Made by a program: the position numbers and the translations under genes. From positions 1 through 34,344 of the forward strand of contig JAICIH010000016.1 of NCBI GenBank assembly GCA_025924475.1: a stretch of 34,344 nt of DNA. The letters run 5' to 3'. Of this stretch, positions 7,122-15,199 are shown piece by piece (position 1 is the stretch's first letter; the number at the start of each line of letters is the position of its first letter). The notes under the pieces are model-generated. The model saw only the letters and a program-made list of their open reading frames with translations, was not told the DNA's origin and ran no database searches. Origin of the DNA: Bryobacteraceae bacterium (GTDB lineage: Bacteria > Acidobacteriota > Terriglobia > Bryobacterales > Bryobacteraceae).

Positions 7122-8801
7122 TTATTGCGCGCTCGTTGACTTCACTTTGAGCCCGTATTCGAGTGCCTGGATCGCAAATTGCACCAGGTCATCGCCGATC
7201 AGAAAGTGTGGTCGGTTGCACTGCACGCGAATGCGCGAGGGTATCCTTCCCGAAGGATCCTTCAAAAAGAAGAGAGCCTGAGATTGAAAATATGTGTCTT
7301 GAGCGACAGCCGATGGAGCAAGATGAGCCGAACCCGGTCTTCGCGCTAAACGAATCTCCGGATCGATAACCCGCAAGGCAGGCTCACTCGCCGAGCTAAA
7401 GAGAGAACGGGAGGACGGGCTGAGTTCCGGATCCAACCGGACCCCGCAGACTTCCGCGTCGATGTTGACAGACTGCTTCCTATCCTCAGCTCTACGCGTC
7501 ACAAAAAAGGGCTTGTCGCGATCGCTCCCGCGTTTTCCATTTGCATTCCATGCTCGCTCAATCAGAAGCGGACCGGATGCCAGGCTGGACACAATTTTTT
7601 CGGTCTCCGGATTGTATTCGAACCTCACGTTCTCGAGATGCTGCTTCATCGAATAAATAACGGCCGGATCGCGGCTAAGGGCCACCACGTCGTTCCAATT
7701 CTTGGGCGATCCACCGACGAACGTTCCATCCTCTTTCTGGCAGGGCGTCTCTGGACAATAGCCCATTCTCCCCGAGATTGTGACGTCCGGACGGCCTGTT
7801 GTAACGGCGATTCTTCTCCACTTGCGAGAATTGACGACATCCGTCGCCGCGAAAGTCAGTTGATAGTGGCTGCGAATATCACTAGCAATCTGCGTGTAGA
7901 CTTTCTGAAGATTGTCCACCTTTGCCTTGTAGACCTTACCGCCCGATTGAACCGTGACTTTTGAGAGCATGGAGACATTTGCGTCGGGAGTGCCCGAATC
8001 AAATGCAATCGAGTAAATCACCACATCTTTGCCGAGCATCGCTGCCGTGATGTCGAACCACTGGTGACTAGAAGCATTCTCGCCGGCGTCAGTAAGGAGT
8101 ACCAGAAATTTGGAACGCCTTGTTCCTGCAACATGTCCGGTAGGGCGCCTCCGCCGGAACTCGCTGGGAATAGGCGTCATGTCGTCCTGCGCTGCCGATT
8201 TCGAAGCCTTGGCCGGAATTCGAACCTCCTTGTCGCCAAAAGCGTTGAGAAGGGTTGCGAGAACTGTATCGACCAAAGCTGTGACGCCTGTCGGGCGTAG
8301 TTTCTTTACGGCGGATTTGAACTCCTCAGGATTCGGAGTCCGGTCGACAAGCAGTGTGGCCCTATCGCTGAAAGGCACCAGGCTCAGTAAGACGTCGCCC
8401 GGCTCACGATCGCGATCTTGAGCAAGCAAATCGGCAAAAGTAAACAAAGCGCCTTGCAGAGGTTCGAGGATCGCTCCCATGCTTCCGCTTACATCGGCCA
8501 CCACGACCACCTGCGCATTGGCGACATCACCTGAGAAACTTGTGATCGGTCGCGATATTCCTTCGTCATCCACGTGAATTTCGCTTGGCGTAATTCCCGG
8601 GACCAGCTGGTTCTTTTTATCCACAACACGGAAGACAACCGAGACCTCCCGCGCCTCAGTCTTGAACGTTGGCGTCCCAGACTCCGGACGCGGCGGAACG
8701 TTCGATTCGTTGGACTGCGCGTCGAGAGACGTCTGTACTCCAATAGCGAGAGCAAGCGCCATAAGCGGCCCCCTTATCGCCGGCGCGATCCCATGTCTCA
8801 T
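7122..8801 (-). CDS. Secreted VWFA-domain protein (acidobacterial VWFA type) with C-terminal shared module
   Basis: From the ATG at 8801 the product has 559 residues. The N-terminus (MRHGIAPAIRGPLMALALAIG...) is a signal peptide; starting further upstream at 8858 would place 19 polar residues before it and overlap the previous gene by 53 bases. The VWFA domain (about residues 55-310) has the metal-site motif DVSGSM and follows the acidobacterial pattern with VVFRVVDKKNQLVPGI just before it. The C-terminal 130 residues, with VCGVRLD and RVQCNRP, resemble the C-terminal part of the 502-residue protein encoded first in the operon, including two aligned cysteines. The start is only 4 bases past the stop of the 315-residue gene; a GAAGG sequence overlaps that stop. 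A strong AAGGGGG lies before an internal ATG at 8759, but that start would damage the signal peptide. VWFA domains mediate protein binding; the partner is unknown. Confidence 0.88.
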   Translation of the reverse strand: MRHGIAPAIRGPLMALALAIGVQTSLDAQSNESNVPPRPESGTPTFKTEAREVSVVFRVVDKKNQLVPGITPSEIHVDDEGISRPITSFSGDVANAQVVVVADVSGSMGAILEPLQGALFTFADLLAQDRDREPGDVLLSLVPFSDRATLLVDRTPNPEEFKSAVKKLRPTGVTALVDTVLATLLNAFGDKEVRIPAKASKSAAQDDMTPIPSEFRRRRPTGHVAGTRRSKFLVLLTDAGENASSHQWFDITAAMLGKDVVIYSIAFDSGTPDANVSMLSKVTVQSGGKVYKAKVDNLQKVYTQIASDIRSHYQLTFAATDVVNSRKWRRIAVTTGRPDVTISGRMGYCPETPCQKEDGTFVGGSPKNWNDVVALSRDPAVIYSMKQHLENVRFEYNPETEKIVSSLASGPLLIERAWNANGKRGSDRDKPFFVTRRAEDRKQSVNIDAEVCGVRLDPELSPSSRSLFSSASEPALRVIDPEIRLARRPGSAHLAPSAVAQDTYFQSQALFFLKDPSGRIPSRIRVQCNRPHFLIGDDLVQFAIQALEYGLKVKSTSAQ

Positions 8802-8805
8802 ACCT

Positions 8806-9753
8806 TCATTGCCCGGTCCGATCGGTCTTTTGTTGGTCGAAATAATCGTTAATTTCAATAATGTCGTCTAGTGCAACCTCGACGATGTACGCACGCACAG
8901 GTGTGTAGAGATCGTCTTTTACCTCTCTGTAGGGACCGCCGGTCTTGTCATACCATTGTCTGAAAACATTTTTCGCCTTTCCAAATGTTTCAATCCGGCT
9001 TCCGCCATAGAAGCGAACGATGGCCCGATCCATCCGCGCCGCCTCTATCTGACCTAGCTGGCCGGCCTCAACAATGCGGCTCTTTTTCATTGGTATGATG
9101 TGCTGGCTTTGATCTGGGTCCCTGCGAATCCCGAGATAGTGCGCCCTGATATCTCGACGTGCGAATACCCACGATGTACGTTTGAACTCCTCGTGCCGGG
9201 ATTCGGCCGGAGATCGCTTTTCGTCGTCCTCGTCTGAAATGAGCGGCTCGTCGTCTACAATGATTGCGTTCCACACGTTTTGATTCGAATTCGCCTTTGG
9301 GTCCACTCCCCAATGTGACGTCCTTTGCGGGCCGGCAGACTGCATTTCGCGAATGGACACCGAATCGGAGTCAAAGACAAACTTGTATGTTTTGGAGCGC
9401 TTCACGAATTTCTCATCCAAGTCTTCACATCCGGAAAAGCGCCGTTCGCCCAATGTTTTTCGCTGCAGAAAAAATTGATACGGCGTGCCGCGCGTATGTA
9501 TGCGGGTACTGTGGACCCAAATCCCCTTGCAGCGGCCATCGAGAGCATTCCCTGTTCCTTCGAGTCGGATTATTTTCTCGCGATCGCTCTCGAGACTGTA
9601 ACTGATTTCCCCCGTCTCGACAGAGCTTCCGTCGGAGCAAGTACATCGCGTCGTATCCAATGCTAAGGCCCTATTCGTACTCACGACGCCGAGCGCCACC
9701 GTAAACAACGTGAGCGAAACCAAGCCAGGCCGGAATTCAATACCAAACATCAC
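8806..9753 (-). CDS. Secreted four-cysteine protein of unknown function, paralogue of the upstream gene
   Basis: A 315-residue protein with a signal peptide (hydrophobic core at about residues 10-25, cleavage near ALA, residue 31). Just after it comes the motif CTCSDG (C37, C39), followed by C75 and C109. These four cysteines align with C39, C41, C82 and C118 of the upstream 502-residue protein, and the last 100 residues (LGQIEAAR, then DIIEINDYFDQ) align with LGRIEKRA and QIVEINHFFDQ of that protein. I recognise no named family. The gene starts by a 4-base ATGA overlap with its upstream neighbour and is followed closely by the VWFA gene, so all three are probably made together and exported. 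The spacing of the cysteines suggests two disulfides, which is inference. Confidence 0.8.
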   Translation of the reverse strand: MMFGIEFRPGLVSLTLFTVALGVVSTNRALALDTTRCTCSDGSSVETGEISYSLESDREKIIRLEGTGNALDGRCKGIWVHSTRIHTRGTPYQFFLQRKTLGERRFSGCEDLDEKFVKRSKTYKFVFDSDSVSIREMQSAGPQRTSHWGVDPKANSNQNVWNAIIVDDEPLISDEDDEKRSPAESRHEEFKRTSWVFARRDIRAHYLGIRRDPDQSQHIIPMKKSRIVEAGQLGQIEAARMDRAIVRFYGGSRIETFGKAKNVFRQWYDKTGGPYREVKDDLYTPVRAYIVEVALDDIIEINDYFDQQKTDRTGQ

Positions 9754-11258
9754 GGCTCACCCCTCTCCCTGGGCCTGATCTCAAATTTGCTGGAAAGGAT
9801 GTGGGTGGCCGCGTCCACCAGCTCGAGGTCAATCGAAGCTAACGGAAAGCGGCATACGAGCGGAATTCTACCGGCGCCGAAATCTGGCTGAAGCGTGAAC
9901 TGAAGGTCGATCGCATAAAAATCAGTTGGAACCTGCTCGGCATCCTTCGGCTGGAATATTCTCACGTCCGCATCGGTGATACGAAGAGTTTGCGGCCTAA
10001 TGGACTTTTCCGATTGTGACTCTTTCAGTCTGTCGAATCCAACAAAGCACTGCCGGTGAAACAGGTCCGGCGCGGTCTCGGCGCCACTCGCGCCAGCCTC
10101 ATCCAGAACGAGCGTCGTACGCTTTGCTAAAAGCTCACGATCTTTGAGAACCAGGCGCAACCCAACCGCTGCCTTTTCGATCCCCTCCGTCACGTGGAAC
10201 TTCTGGGCTTCTGCGACATTCTTCTCTAACGGCAACGGGCTCGGGGAGTAGATCTCCGGCAGACGTGTCGTGCCGGCGCTTTGCTCGCCCGCGGCTTCGC
10301 CGGTATCGGCTCCGAAATAGGTCCAGTCCACTCCGTACTGATCGAAGAAATGATTGATCTCGACTATCTGACTGGATGGAAGAACCACCTTCCTCGCAAC
10401 TGCTTGCGGCTTTACGAGGGTTTTGGCTGCCAGGAGCAACGAACTCCAGAAAGGCCGCGGAGCCGAGTCCGGCAAGATCTCGGCAGTCCAGAGCGCCTCG
10501 GATTGAAAGCCGGCTCGCTTCTCGATTCGTCCAAGCGTCCCGGCCGGAATGGTCACTTCGTGCGGACGATTCTGCGAGACATGTGGCGCCGAACCGTCAT
10601 CGCTTTCGGCCAGTGCAGCCTTCGATCGTTTCCGAATTATGATGTAGGCGCCCTCTTTGAGATCCTGTTCATCGAACGGCGTTCGACGAAGATCGCTGGT
10701 GGCGTTTTTTTCGGGAAGAAGCTGGAGAAGATCTTGTCCGGTTAGATCCTCAGATTCTTCGACGTCCTCGACTGGTTTGTTCTCGATTGCTTCAGCGGAG
10801 GCGGCCGCTTGCGGCCTCGCGTCATCGGTCAAAGTGAGCGCGCTTCCATCGTCCGCAAAAAAATCGTAGGACTTCTTGGGCTCAATGAACGTGATCTGTG
10901 TATCGCAAATACGAGAGATCGTTCCCCGCTTCAAGTTGTCCCGCTTCAAAAAGGGCCGGCCATCGGGCGCCTGCATAAGCTGCACAATCTGCCCAAGCAC
11001 CAACAGATCGGAGCAGTGAGGCGGATCGTTGTGTCCCGTGCTCAGGGAAGGTTCTGAGTGAAAACCGGTGATCAGAATCCTCGCGCTGTTCTTTCCGAAC
11101 ATCGATGCGCCGATTGCGAACCGTCTTCCGTCAGGGCAGTTGCAGGCACGTTGTGCCAACATAGGTGCCGCCCCGAATACGCCCCAGGCCAGGAGGCACA
11201 CAACGGCCGGGAGACGCCTACATCTAAGAAACAACCCGGTCAAACTCCGCAACGCCAT
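9750..11258 (-). CDS. Secreted two-module protein of unknown function, first gene of the VWFA operon
   Basis: A 502-residue protein with a signal peptide (hydrophobic part at about residues 16-35, cleavage near MLA-Q36). Module 1 (about residues 37-320) carries CNCPDG and two further cysteines (C82, C118) and matches the whole mature 315-residue neighbour. The middle is acidic and probably flexible (about 140-190). Module 2 (about residues 380-495), with QCFVGFD, LRITDADVRI and GRIPLVCRFP, matches the C-terminus of the VWFA protein (VCGVRLD, LRVIDPEIRL, GRIPSRIRVQC). It therefore links the other two products by homology. The family is unknown to me. A sigma-70-like promoter at 11283-11311 lies 25 bases upstream. 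It overlaps the next gene by 4 bases. Confidence 0.8.
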   Translation of the reverse strand: MALRSLTGLFLRCRRLPAVVCLLAWGVFGAAPMLAQRACNCPDGRRFAIGASMFGKNSARILITGFHSEPSLSTGHNDPPHCSDLLVLGQIVQLMQAPDGRPFLKRDNLKRGTISRICDTQITFIEPKKSYDFFADDGSALTLTDDARPQAAASAEAIENKPVEDVEESEDLTGQDLLQLLPEKNATSDLRRTPFDEQDLKEGAYIIIRKRSKAALAESDDGSAPHVSQNRPHEVTIPAGTLGRIEKRAGFQSEALWTAEILPDSAPRPFWSSLLLAAKTLVKPQAVARKVVLPSSQIVEINHFFDQYGVDWTYFGADTGEAAGEQSAGTTRLPEIYSPSPLPLEKNVAEAQKFHVTEGIEKAAVGLRLVLKDRELLAKRTTLVLDEAGASGAETAPDLFHRQCFVGFDRLKESQSEKSIRPQTLRITDADVRIFQPKDAEQVPTDFYAIDLQFTLQPDFGAGRIPLVCRFPLASIDLELVDAATHILSSKFEIRPRERGEP

Positions 11259-11282
11259 GGGCCGCTCCGCGTGTACAACGTA

Positions 11283-11311
11283 CTTATAAATCGATACTGG
11301 CGGCGCGTCAA
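11283..11311 (-). promoter_or_regulatory. Sigma-70-like promoter of the VWFA operon
   Basis: On the minus strand TTGACG (complement of 11306-11311) and TATAAG (complement of 11283-11288) are separated by exactly 17 bases; each differs from consensus at one position. Transcription would begin about 15 bases before the ATG at 11258. This is the best promoter match noticed in the window. Confidence 0.6.
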
Positions 11312-11324
11312 TAGCTAATCCGGA

Positions 11325-12161
11325 TTGGTTTTTCCGGACTATAATCTAAACGTCGGGAGGTTCGGTACCCTGCGCGTGGTGGTCTATCTCGCTGCGTGTG
11401 GCCTGTTTGCCGTGAGCCTTCCTGCCCCCGGCGCTGACGCTGCTGCCACAGAGGATCGCAGAGAGCCCAAACCGGTTAAACCCCCTCATGAGGCTGTTGA
11501 CCAGGGTTTTCGAATGTCCTTCATCGTGGGAATCAGCGGTCAGGTTATGCCTGCTCGTTATAGCTATTCCACTCGCATCGATCTGCCCGATGGCCAGCAG
11601 TTAAATTATTCGGATACCCAGACCGCGCCAGGAGGATTTGCTCTCGCAGGATTGCAATTGACGCCTCCAGGCGCCTTCCGCAGGTTCACAGCAGGAATTA
11701 ACTTTGGCGCAGGAGGACTGGCGTCGTGGTTGAAAGCCCCTGTCCCAAGTGGAGTGCCCACGCAATTTTCCCAGGACAGCCTCCTGTTAGCAATTCAGAG
11801 GCGATACATCTTTCGTTCTGGCTGGCATCCTTCGATTTCTCCCTATATTGAGCATGAGCTGGGCAATTTCCTCGGGAACAGGTGCAGAATTGGTTATCAG
11901 TATTGGCGGCAATCAGGCGGGTATCAAGGCACTTTTATTCCGAACGAGGGAAGCCGGGCTTTGGCGGCTTACGACGTTCGTTTACGGCACTCTGCCCATC
12001 TGGTGCGGTTCTCGATCAATAGTCTGACTGACCTGGACGATACGCAGCTCAACGGCCCCCGAAAGCAACGATACGGCCTCATTCAGCAGGTCGGCGTGTT
12101 GGTTGGAACGAATCGGACCCTGGCTGTTTTTTGGGGTGTCGGACCATTTTGGAACTTCTGA
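11325..12161 (+). CDS. Outer-membrane beta-barrel-like exported protein
   Basis: The frame is 278 codons from a TTG at 11325. A signal peptide runs from about residue 17 to 40 (LRVVVYLAACGLFAVSLPAPGADA). The mature part alternates polar and hydrophobic residues in strand-like segments (FRMSFIVGISGQVMPARYSYS, GGFALAGLQL, TAGINFGAGG) and ends in WGVGPFWNF, with a terminal phenylalanine like the C-terminal strand of outer-membrane barrels. The start is uncertain: a GGGAGG at 11355-11360 suits a CTG at 11370 or a GTG at 11376, either of which would still give a good signal peptide. It is divergent from the VWFA operon with only 66 bases between starts, so joint regulation is likely. No specific family is recognised. 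Confidence 0.72.
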   Translation: MVFPDYNLNVGRFGTLRVVVYLAACGLFAVSLPAPGADAAATEDRREPKPVKPPHEAVDQGFRMSFIVGISGQVMPARYSYSTRIDLPDGQQLNYSDTQTAPGGFALAGLQLTPPGAFRRFTAGINFGAGGLASWLKAPVPSGVPTQFSQDSLLLAIQRRYIFRSGWHPSISPYIEHELGNFLGNRCRIGYQYWRQSGGYQGTFIPNEGSRALAAYDVRLRHSAHLVRFSINSLTDLDDTQLNGPRKQRYGLIQQVGVLVGTNRTLAVFWGVGPFWNF

Positions 12162-12184
12162 GTTGGAATAAGAACCTGCTGTGT

Positions 12185-12229
12185 GTAGTGGGGCGGACCT
12201 CCTGGTCCCCGGCCGACGTCCTCGTCGGC
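12185..12229. repeat. Twin-hairpin dispersed repeat, copy D (divergent stems)
   Basis: TAGTGGGG is followed by stem 1 GGACC-TCCT-GGTCC (12194-12207) and stem 2 GGCCGAC-GTCCTC-GTCGGCC (12210-12229). The architecture equals copies A and B but with different stem sequences, all perfectly paired. It lies 24 bases after the end of the beta-barrel gene, and could also affect its mRNA 3' end. Confidence 0.65.
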
Positions 12230-12250
12230 CTCCTGTGGGCGATGACTGCC

Positions 12251-12318
12251 GCGCCGCATCCGGAATCTCACTCACCGTAATATTTCGTCTTGAGCGACGA
12301 TAATCCATCCTCCTCCAG
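12251..12318 (-). pseudogene. Relic of a Gfo/Idh/MocA oxidoreductase gene 3' region
   Basis: This 68-base stretch is about 90% identical to 22334-22399, the part of the intact oxidoreductase gene encoding LSSLKTNITVSEILDAARQS. One extra T in the run at about 12284 shifts the frame, leaving NITVSEIPDAARQS readable and a scrambled part before it. No open gene surrounds it. It is the remains of a paralogue or of a partial duplication. Confidence 0.7.
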
Positions 12319-12364
12319 AAGGCTTGCAGTATGCCGGCCAACAAACGCAGGTACTGACGTCATC

Positions 12365-13843
12365 TCATCGCACGGCCGACAATATTTCAGGTTCTACGAT
12401 TGTTGATACGCCTGCCTTTTTCATGATGTCGCGCAAGACCGCAGCCGTCTCCGCAGAACTCCGGAAATTCCCAGTCCGATGCACGCCCTCCGCGATCCGC
12501 AGCGGCGTCCAACCGGCCTTGTTTTTTTGATTCCACACTTCAATCCTCGCGCCATGCTCAGCTAAGTAGCGGACAACAGAAGGAAGCTGTTTATAAGCTG
12601 CGCCATGCATCGCGGTTTCGCCCTTCTTGTCCACCGCATTCGGATCGTTTCCCAGCTCAAGCGCAACCTTTACGGCCTCTAATGCTTCGCTCTCCGTGCC
12701 GGCGTCTTCGCCTGGGGATCGAGTACCAACTCCAGCGGCCACCATTAACGGAGTGGTCTGATCTACATTCGTCATCAAAGGATCGGCGCCCAGCTTTGCG
12801 AGCAATCTCATCAGCTCGGCGTCACCCGTCCTGGCGGCCATCAGAAATGGAGTGGCGCCGATCATATTCAGGCTGCTGAGGCCGGCAGTCGTTCGCCGCG
12901 ACATACGTGCATTTAAGTCAGCGCCGTGGGCGGCGAGCTTTCTCACACATCCGAGGCTGTCCATGTGGCCGGAGCCTTCCGGTGCCGGGTCATTGCTGCC
13001 GGTCCCCGGCTTACGGACCCACGTAATGGCGTGCAGGGGCGTCCAACCGGGGCCCGCCGCGTTTGGATTTGCGTCGGCATCGAGCAATATCGCCGCCAAT
13101 TCAAAATGCGCGTTCATGATCGCCAGGTGTAATGCGCTGGCTCCGGTACGCATCGCGTTGTCGCCTTCGCGGCGAGGCCGCCGGGAATGGAACGGTAGAG
13201 AATCGTTAACGTCGGCGCCCGCTTTAAGGAGTAGTTTCACCACCTCCGCCCGGCCCTGTCGAACGGCGAAAAGTAAAGGCGTAAATCCTCCGCTAGAACG
13301 GGCGCGAATGTCCGCGCCGGCCTTGATGAGACGGTCTACGACTGGGACGTGTCCCTCGGCCGCGGCCCACATTAGAGCGGTCTGGCCGTGAGTTCCTTCT
13401 GTTCGGTTCACGTCGGCTCCGTGCGTCAGCAACACGTCCACGGCAGCTAGATTCCCGGTCCGTGCAGCGGTCATCAGGGGTGAAGAACCATCCGGAAGGG
13501 AGCTTTTCGGATCGGCTCCAGCCCGCAACAAGAGATCGATCATCGCGGCGTCGCCATTCGTGCAAGCGAGGGAGAGGGGTGTGACGCCGTAGCGGTTAAC
13601 GGCATTGACGTTCGCGCCGCCCCCAACCAGCAAACGCGCGATTTCTAGATTGTCGCGGTACGCAGCGAAGTGGAGCGCGGTCGCCTGATCCGGCGCCGTG
13701 GCGTTCACATCCGCCTTCTGCCGCACCAAAGCACGAACTTTGGCCGCATCGTCCTGCTTCACAGCTTCTATGAGCGGCACGCCCGCGCCGGCTAACATTG
13801 CCGTGCAAGCGAAGACGCCCAAGATGAGGCGCACAACATGCAT
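12365..13843 (-). CDS. Exported ankyrin-repeat protein
   Basis: A 492-residue protein with a signal peptide (MHVVRLILGVFACTAMLAGAG) followed by about ten ankyrin repeats from residue 24 to 455. Typical repeat landmarks are ATALHFAAYRDNLEIARLLV, GADVNAxxxxGxTPL and GADxxAR. An insertion without clear repeats at about residues 275-310 (KPGTGSNDPAPEGSGHMDS) separates two repeat blocks. It is the last gene of a three-gene operon, 12 bases after the DUF1552 gene. This arrangement of DUF1592, DUF1552 and an ankyrin gene recurs in acidobacteria as far as I recall; the ankyrin protein presumably binds a partner in the periplasm. No enzymatic domain is visible. Confidence 0.9.
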   Translation of the reverse strand: MHVVRLILGVFACTAMLAGAGVPLIEAVKQDDAAKVRALVRQKADVNATAPDQATALHFAAYRDNLEIARLLVGGGANVNAVNRYGVTPLSLACTNGDAAMIDLLLRAGADPKSSLPDGSSPLMTAARTGNLAAVDVLLTHGADVNRTEGTHGQTALMWAAAEGHVPVVDRLIKAGADIRARSSGGFTPLLFAVRQGRAEVVKLLLKAGADVNDSLPFHSRRPRREGDNAMRTGASALHLAIMNAHFELAAILLDADANPNAAGPGWTPLHAITWVRKPGTGSNDPAPEGSGHMDSLGCVRKLAAHGADLNARMSRRTTAGLSSLNMIGATPFLMAARTGDAELMRLLAKLGADPLMTNVDQTTPLMVAAGVGTRSPGEDAGTESEALEAVKVALELGNDPNAVDKKGETAMHGAAYKQLPSVVRYLAEHGARIEVWNQKNKAGWTPLRIAEGVHRTGNFRSSAETAAVLRDIMKKAGVSTIVEPEILSAVR

Positions 13844-13855
13844 TGCTTACTCTCT

Positions 13856-15199
13856 TTATGCCGGTGTTACTGGATCGAGCAATTCTCGGATTTTCCCCCG
13901 GCTATCCGCGAACGAATCCAGCCGGACTCCCACCCTGTCGAGAAGTGTTAGATGCAGATTTGCGAGTGGAGTGGCCTCTTTATACCGAATGTGGCGGCCG
14001 CCTGTTCCCGCGGCGCCGCCGGCAACTAGAATCGGCAGATCCTCATGATCATGGACATCTGGATTGCCCATGCCACTGCCGCACAGGAAAAGGGAGTGGT
14101 CGAGCAGGGAGCCGTCTCCGTCCGGCGTCGCTTTCAGTTTTCCGAGCAGGTAGCCAAACAGCGACACGTGATAGGCGTTAATTTTCGCCAGCTTCTCCAG
14201 TTTCTCGGGATTATTGGCGTGGTGGGAAATGGGATGGTGCGGATCGGGAACACCGATCTGCGGGTAGGTTCGATTACTCGTCTCACGTGCGAGTTGGAAT
14301 GTGGTCACGCGCGTAATATCGCCGCGAAATGCTAAGACCTGTAAATCGAACATCAATTTCGCGTGGTCGCCATAATCAGCGGGAACTCCAACAGGGCGGT
14401 CCAGGTCCAGCAGCGAGGAACTCTCGGTCCGCTGTTCAGCTTTCTGAATCCGGCGCTCTACCTCGCGAACGGTATCCAGGTATTCTCCAATTTTCAGCCG
14501 GTCCGACGGGCCTACGTCCTTCTTCAGCCGTGCGATGTCCTCATTCACCCAATCGAGAATGCTCGAATTCCTGCGCAGTTCCGCGCGCTGCTTCGCTGTA
14601 CTGCCTCCGTCTCCGAACAATCGCTCAAACACGCGGCGCGGATGAGCCTCTGCGGGAAGCGGGGTGGTGGGTGACGACCACGAGAGATTGTTCTGATATA
14701 CGCACGCAAATCCGTTATCGCAGTTACCAACAGTCGCCAGCAGATCCATTGCGAGTTCGAGCGACGGCAGCGGAGTTTCCTTGCCAATCTGCGTTGCCGC
14801 GATCTGATCTACCGTGGTGCCGAGATAGTAGTCGGCGCCCTCCGTCATCTTGGCTTTTGCCGCGCTAAGAAATGCAGCATTCGCCGTGGCATGATTGCCT
14901 GGCGAATAAGCATTTTTCAGGTCCAGATTGCCGATGACTGTAAGCTGATCGAGAAAAGGAGTGAGAGATGCCAGTGTAGGCGAAAGGTCAGCCAGCTTGC
15001 CTATTGCTGAGGGCTTCCACTTCGCGATATTAGCGCCCATCGGAATATACACGAAACCGAGGCGGCGCACGGGTTTGGCCGCCGCTGGCGCAACCGTCAT
15101 GGCAGGCACCATCGCGTCTAGCAGCGGCAAACCCAGGCTCACCCCCATACCGCGCAACAACGTCCGTCGGGGAAGCGCCTTCTTCGCGATCACGATCAT
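13856..15199 (-). CDS. DUF1552-family exported protein
   Basis: A 447-residue protein of the DUF1552 family. The N-terminus has LPRRTLLRGMGVSLGLPLLDAM, a twin-arginine-like signal (RRTLLRG) before a hydrophobic stretch, so Tat export is likely. FVYIPMGANIAKWKPSAIG, then NHATANAAFLSAAK and LFLCGSGMGNPDVHDHEDLPILVAGGAAG, are family landmarks; the acidic/histidine-rich HDHEDLP near residue 390 suggests a metal site. The fold resembles the sulfatase/alkaline-phosphatase-like DUF1501 proteins, which is family knowledge held with moderate certainty. The start overlaps the end of the DUF1592 gene by 4 bases (ATGA), so the two are coupled. Function is unknown. Confidence 0.93.
   Translation of the reverse strand: MIVIAKKALPRRTLLRGMGVSLGLPLLDAMVPAMTVAPAAAKPVRRLGFVYIPMGANIAKWKPSAIGKLADLSPTLASLTPFLDQLTVIGNLDLKNAYSPGNHATANAAFLSAAKAKMTEGADYYLGTTVDQIAATQIGKETPLPSLELAMDLLATVGNCDNGFACVYQNNLSWSSPTTPLPAEAHPRRVFERLFGDGGSTAKQRAELRRNSSILDWVNEDIARLKKDVGPSDRLKIGEYLDTVREVERRIQKAEQRTESSSLLDLDRPVGVPADYGDHAKLMFDLQVLAFRGDITRVTTFQLARETSNRTYPQIGVPDPHHPISHHANNPEKLEKLAKINAYHVSLFGYLLGKLKATPDGDGSLLDHSLFLCGSGMGNPDVHDHEDLPILVAGGAAGTGGRHIRYKEATPLANLHLTLLDRVGVRLDSFADSRGKIRELLDPVTPA

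Noticed and set aside
8802..8858. An upstream start for the VWFA gene at 8858
   Set aside because: It would overlap the previous gene by 53 bases and put 19 polar residues before the signal peptide.
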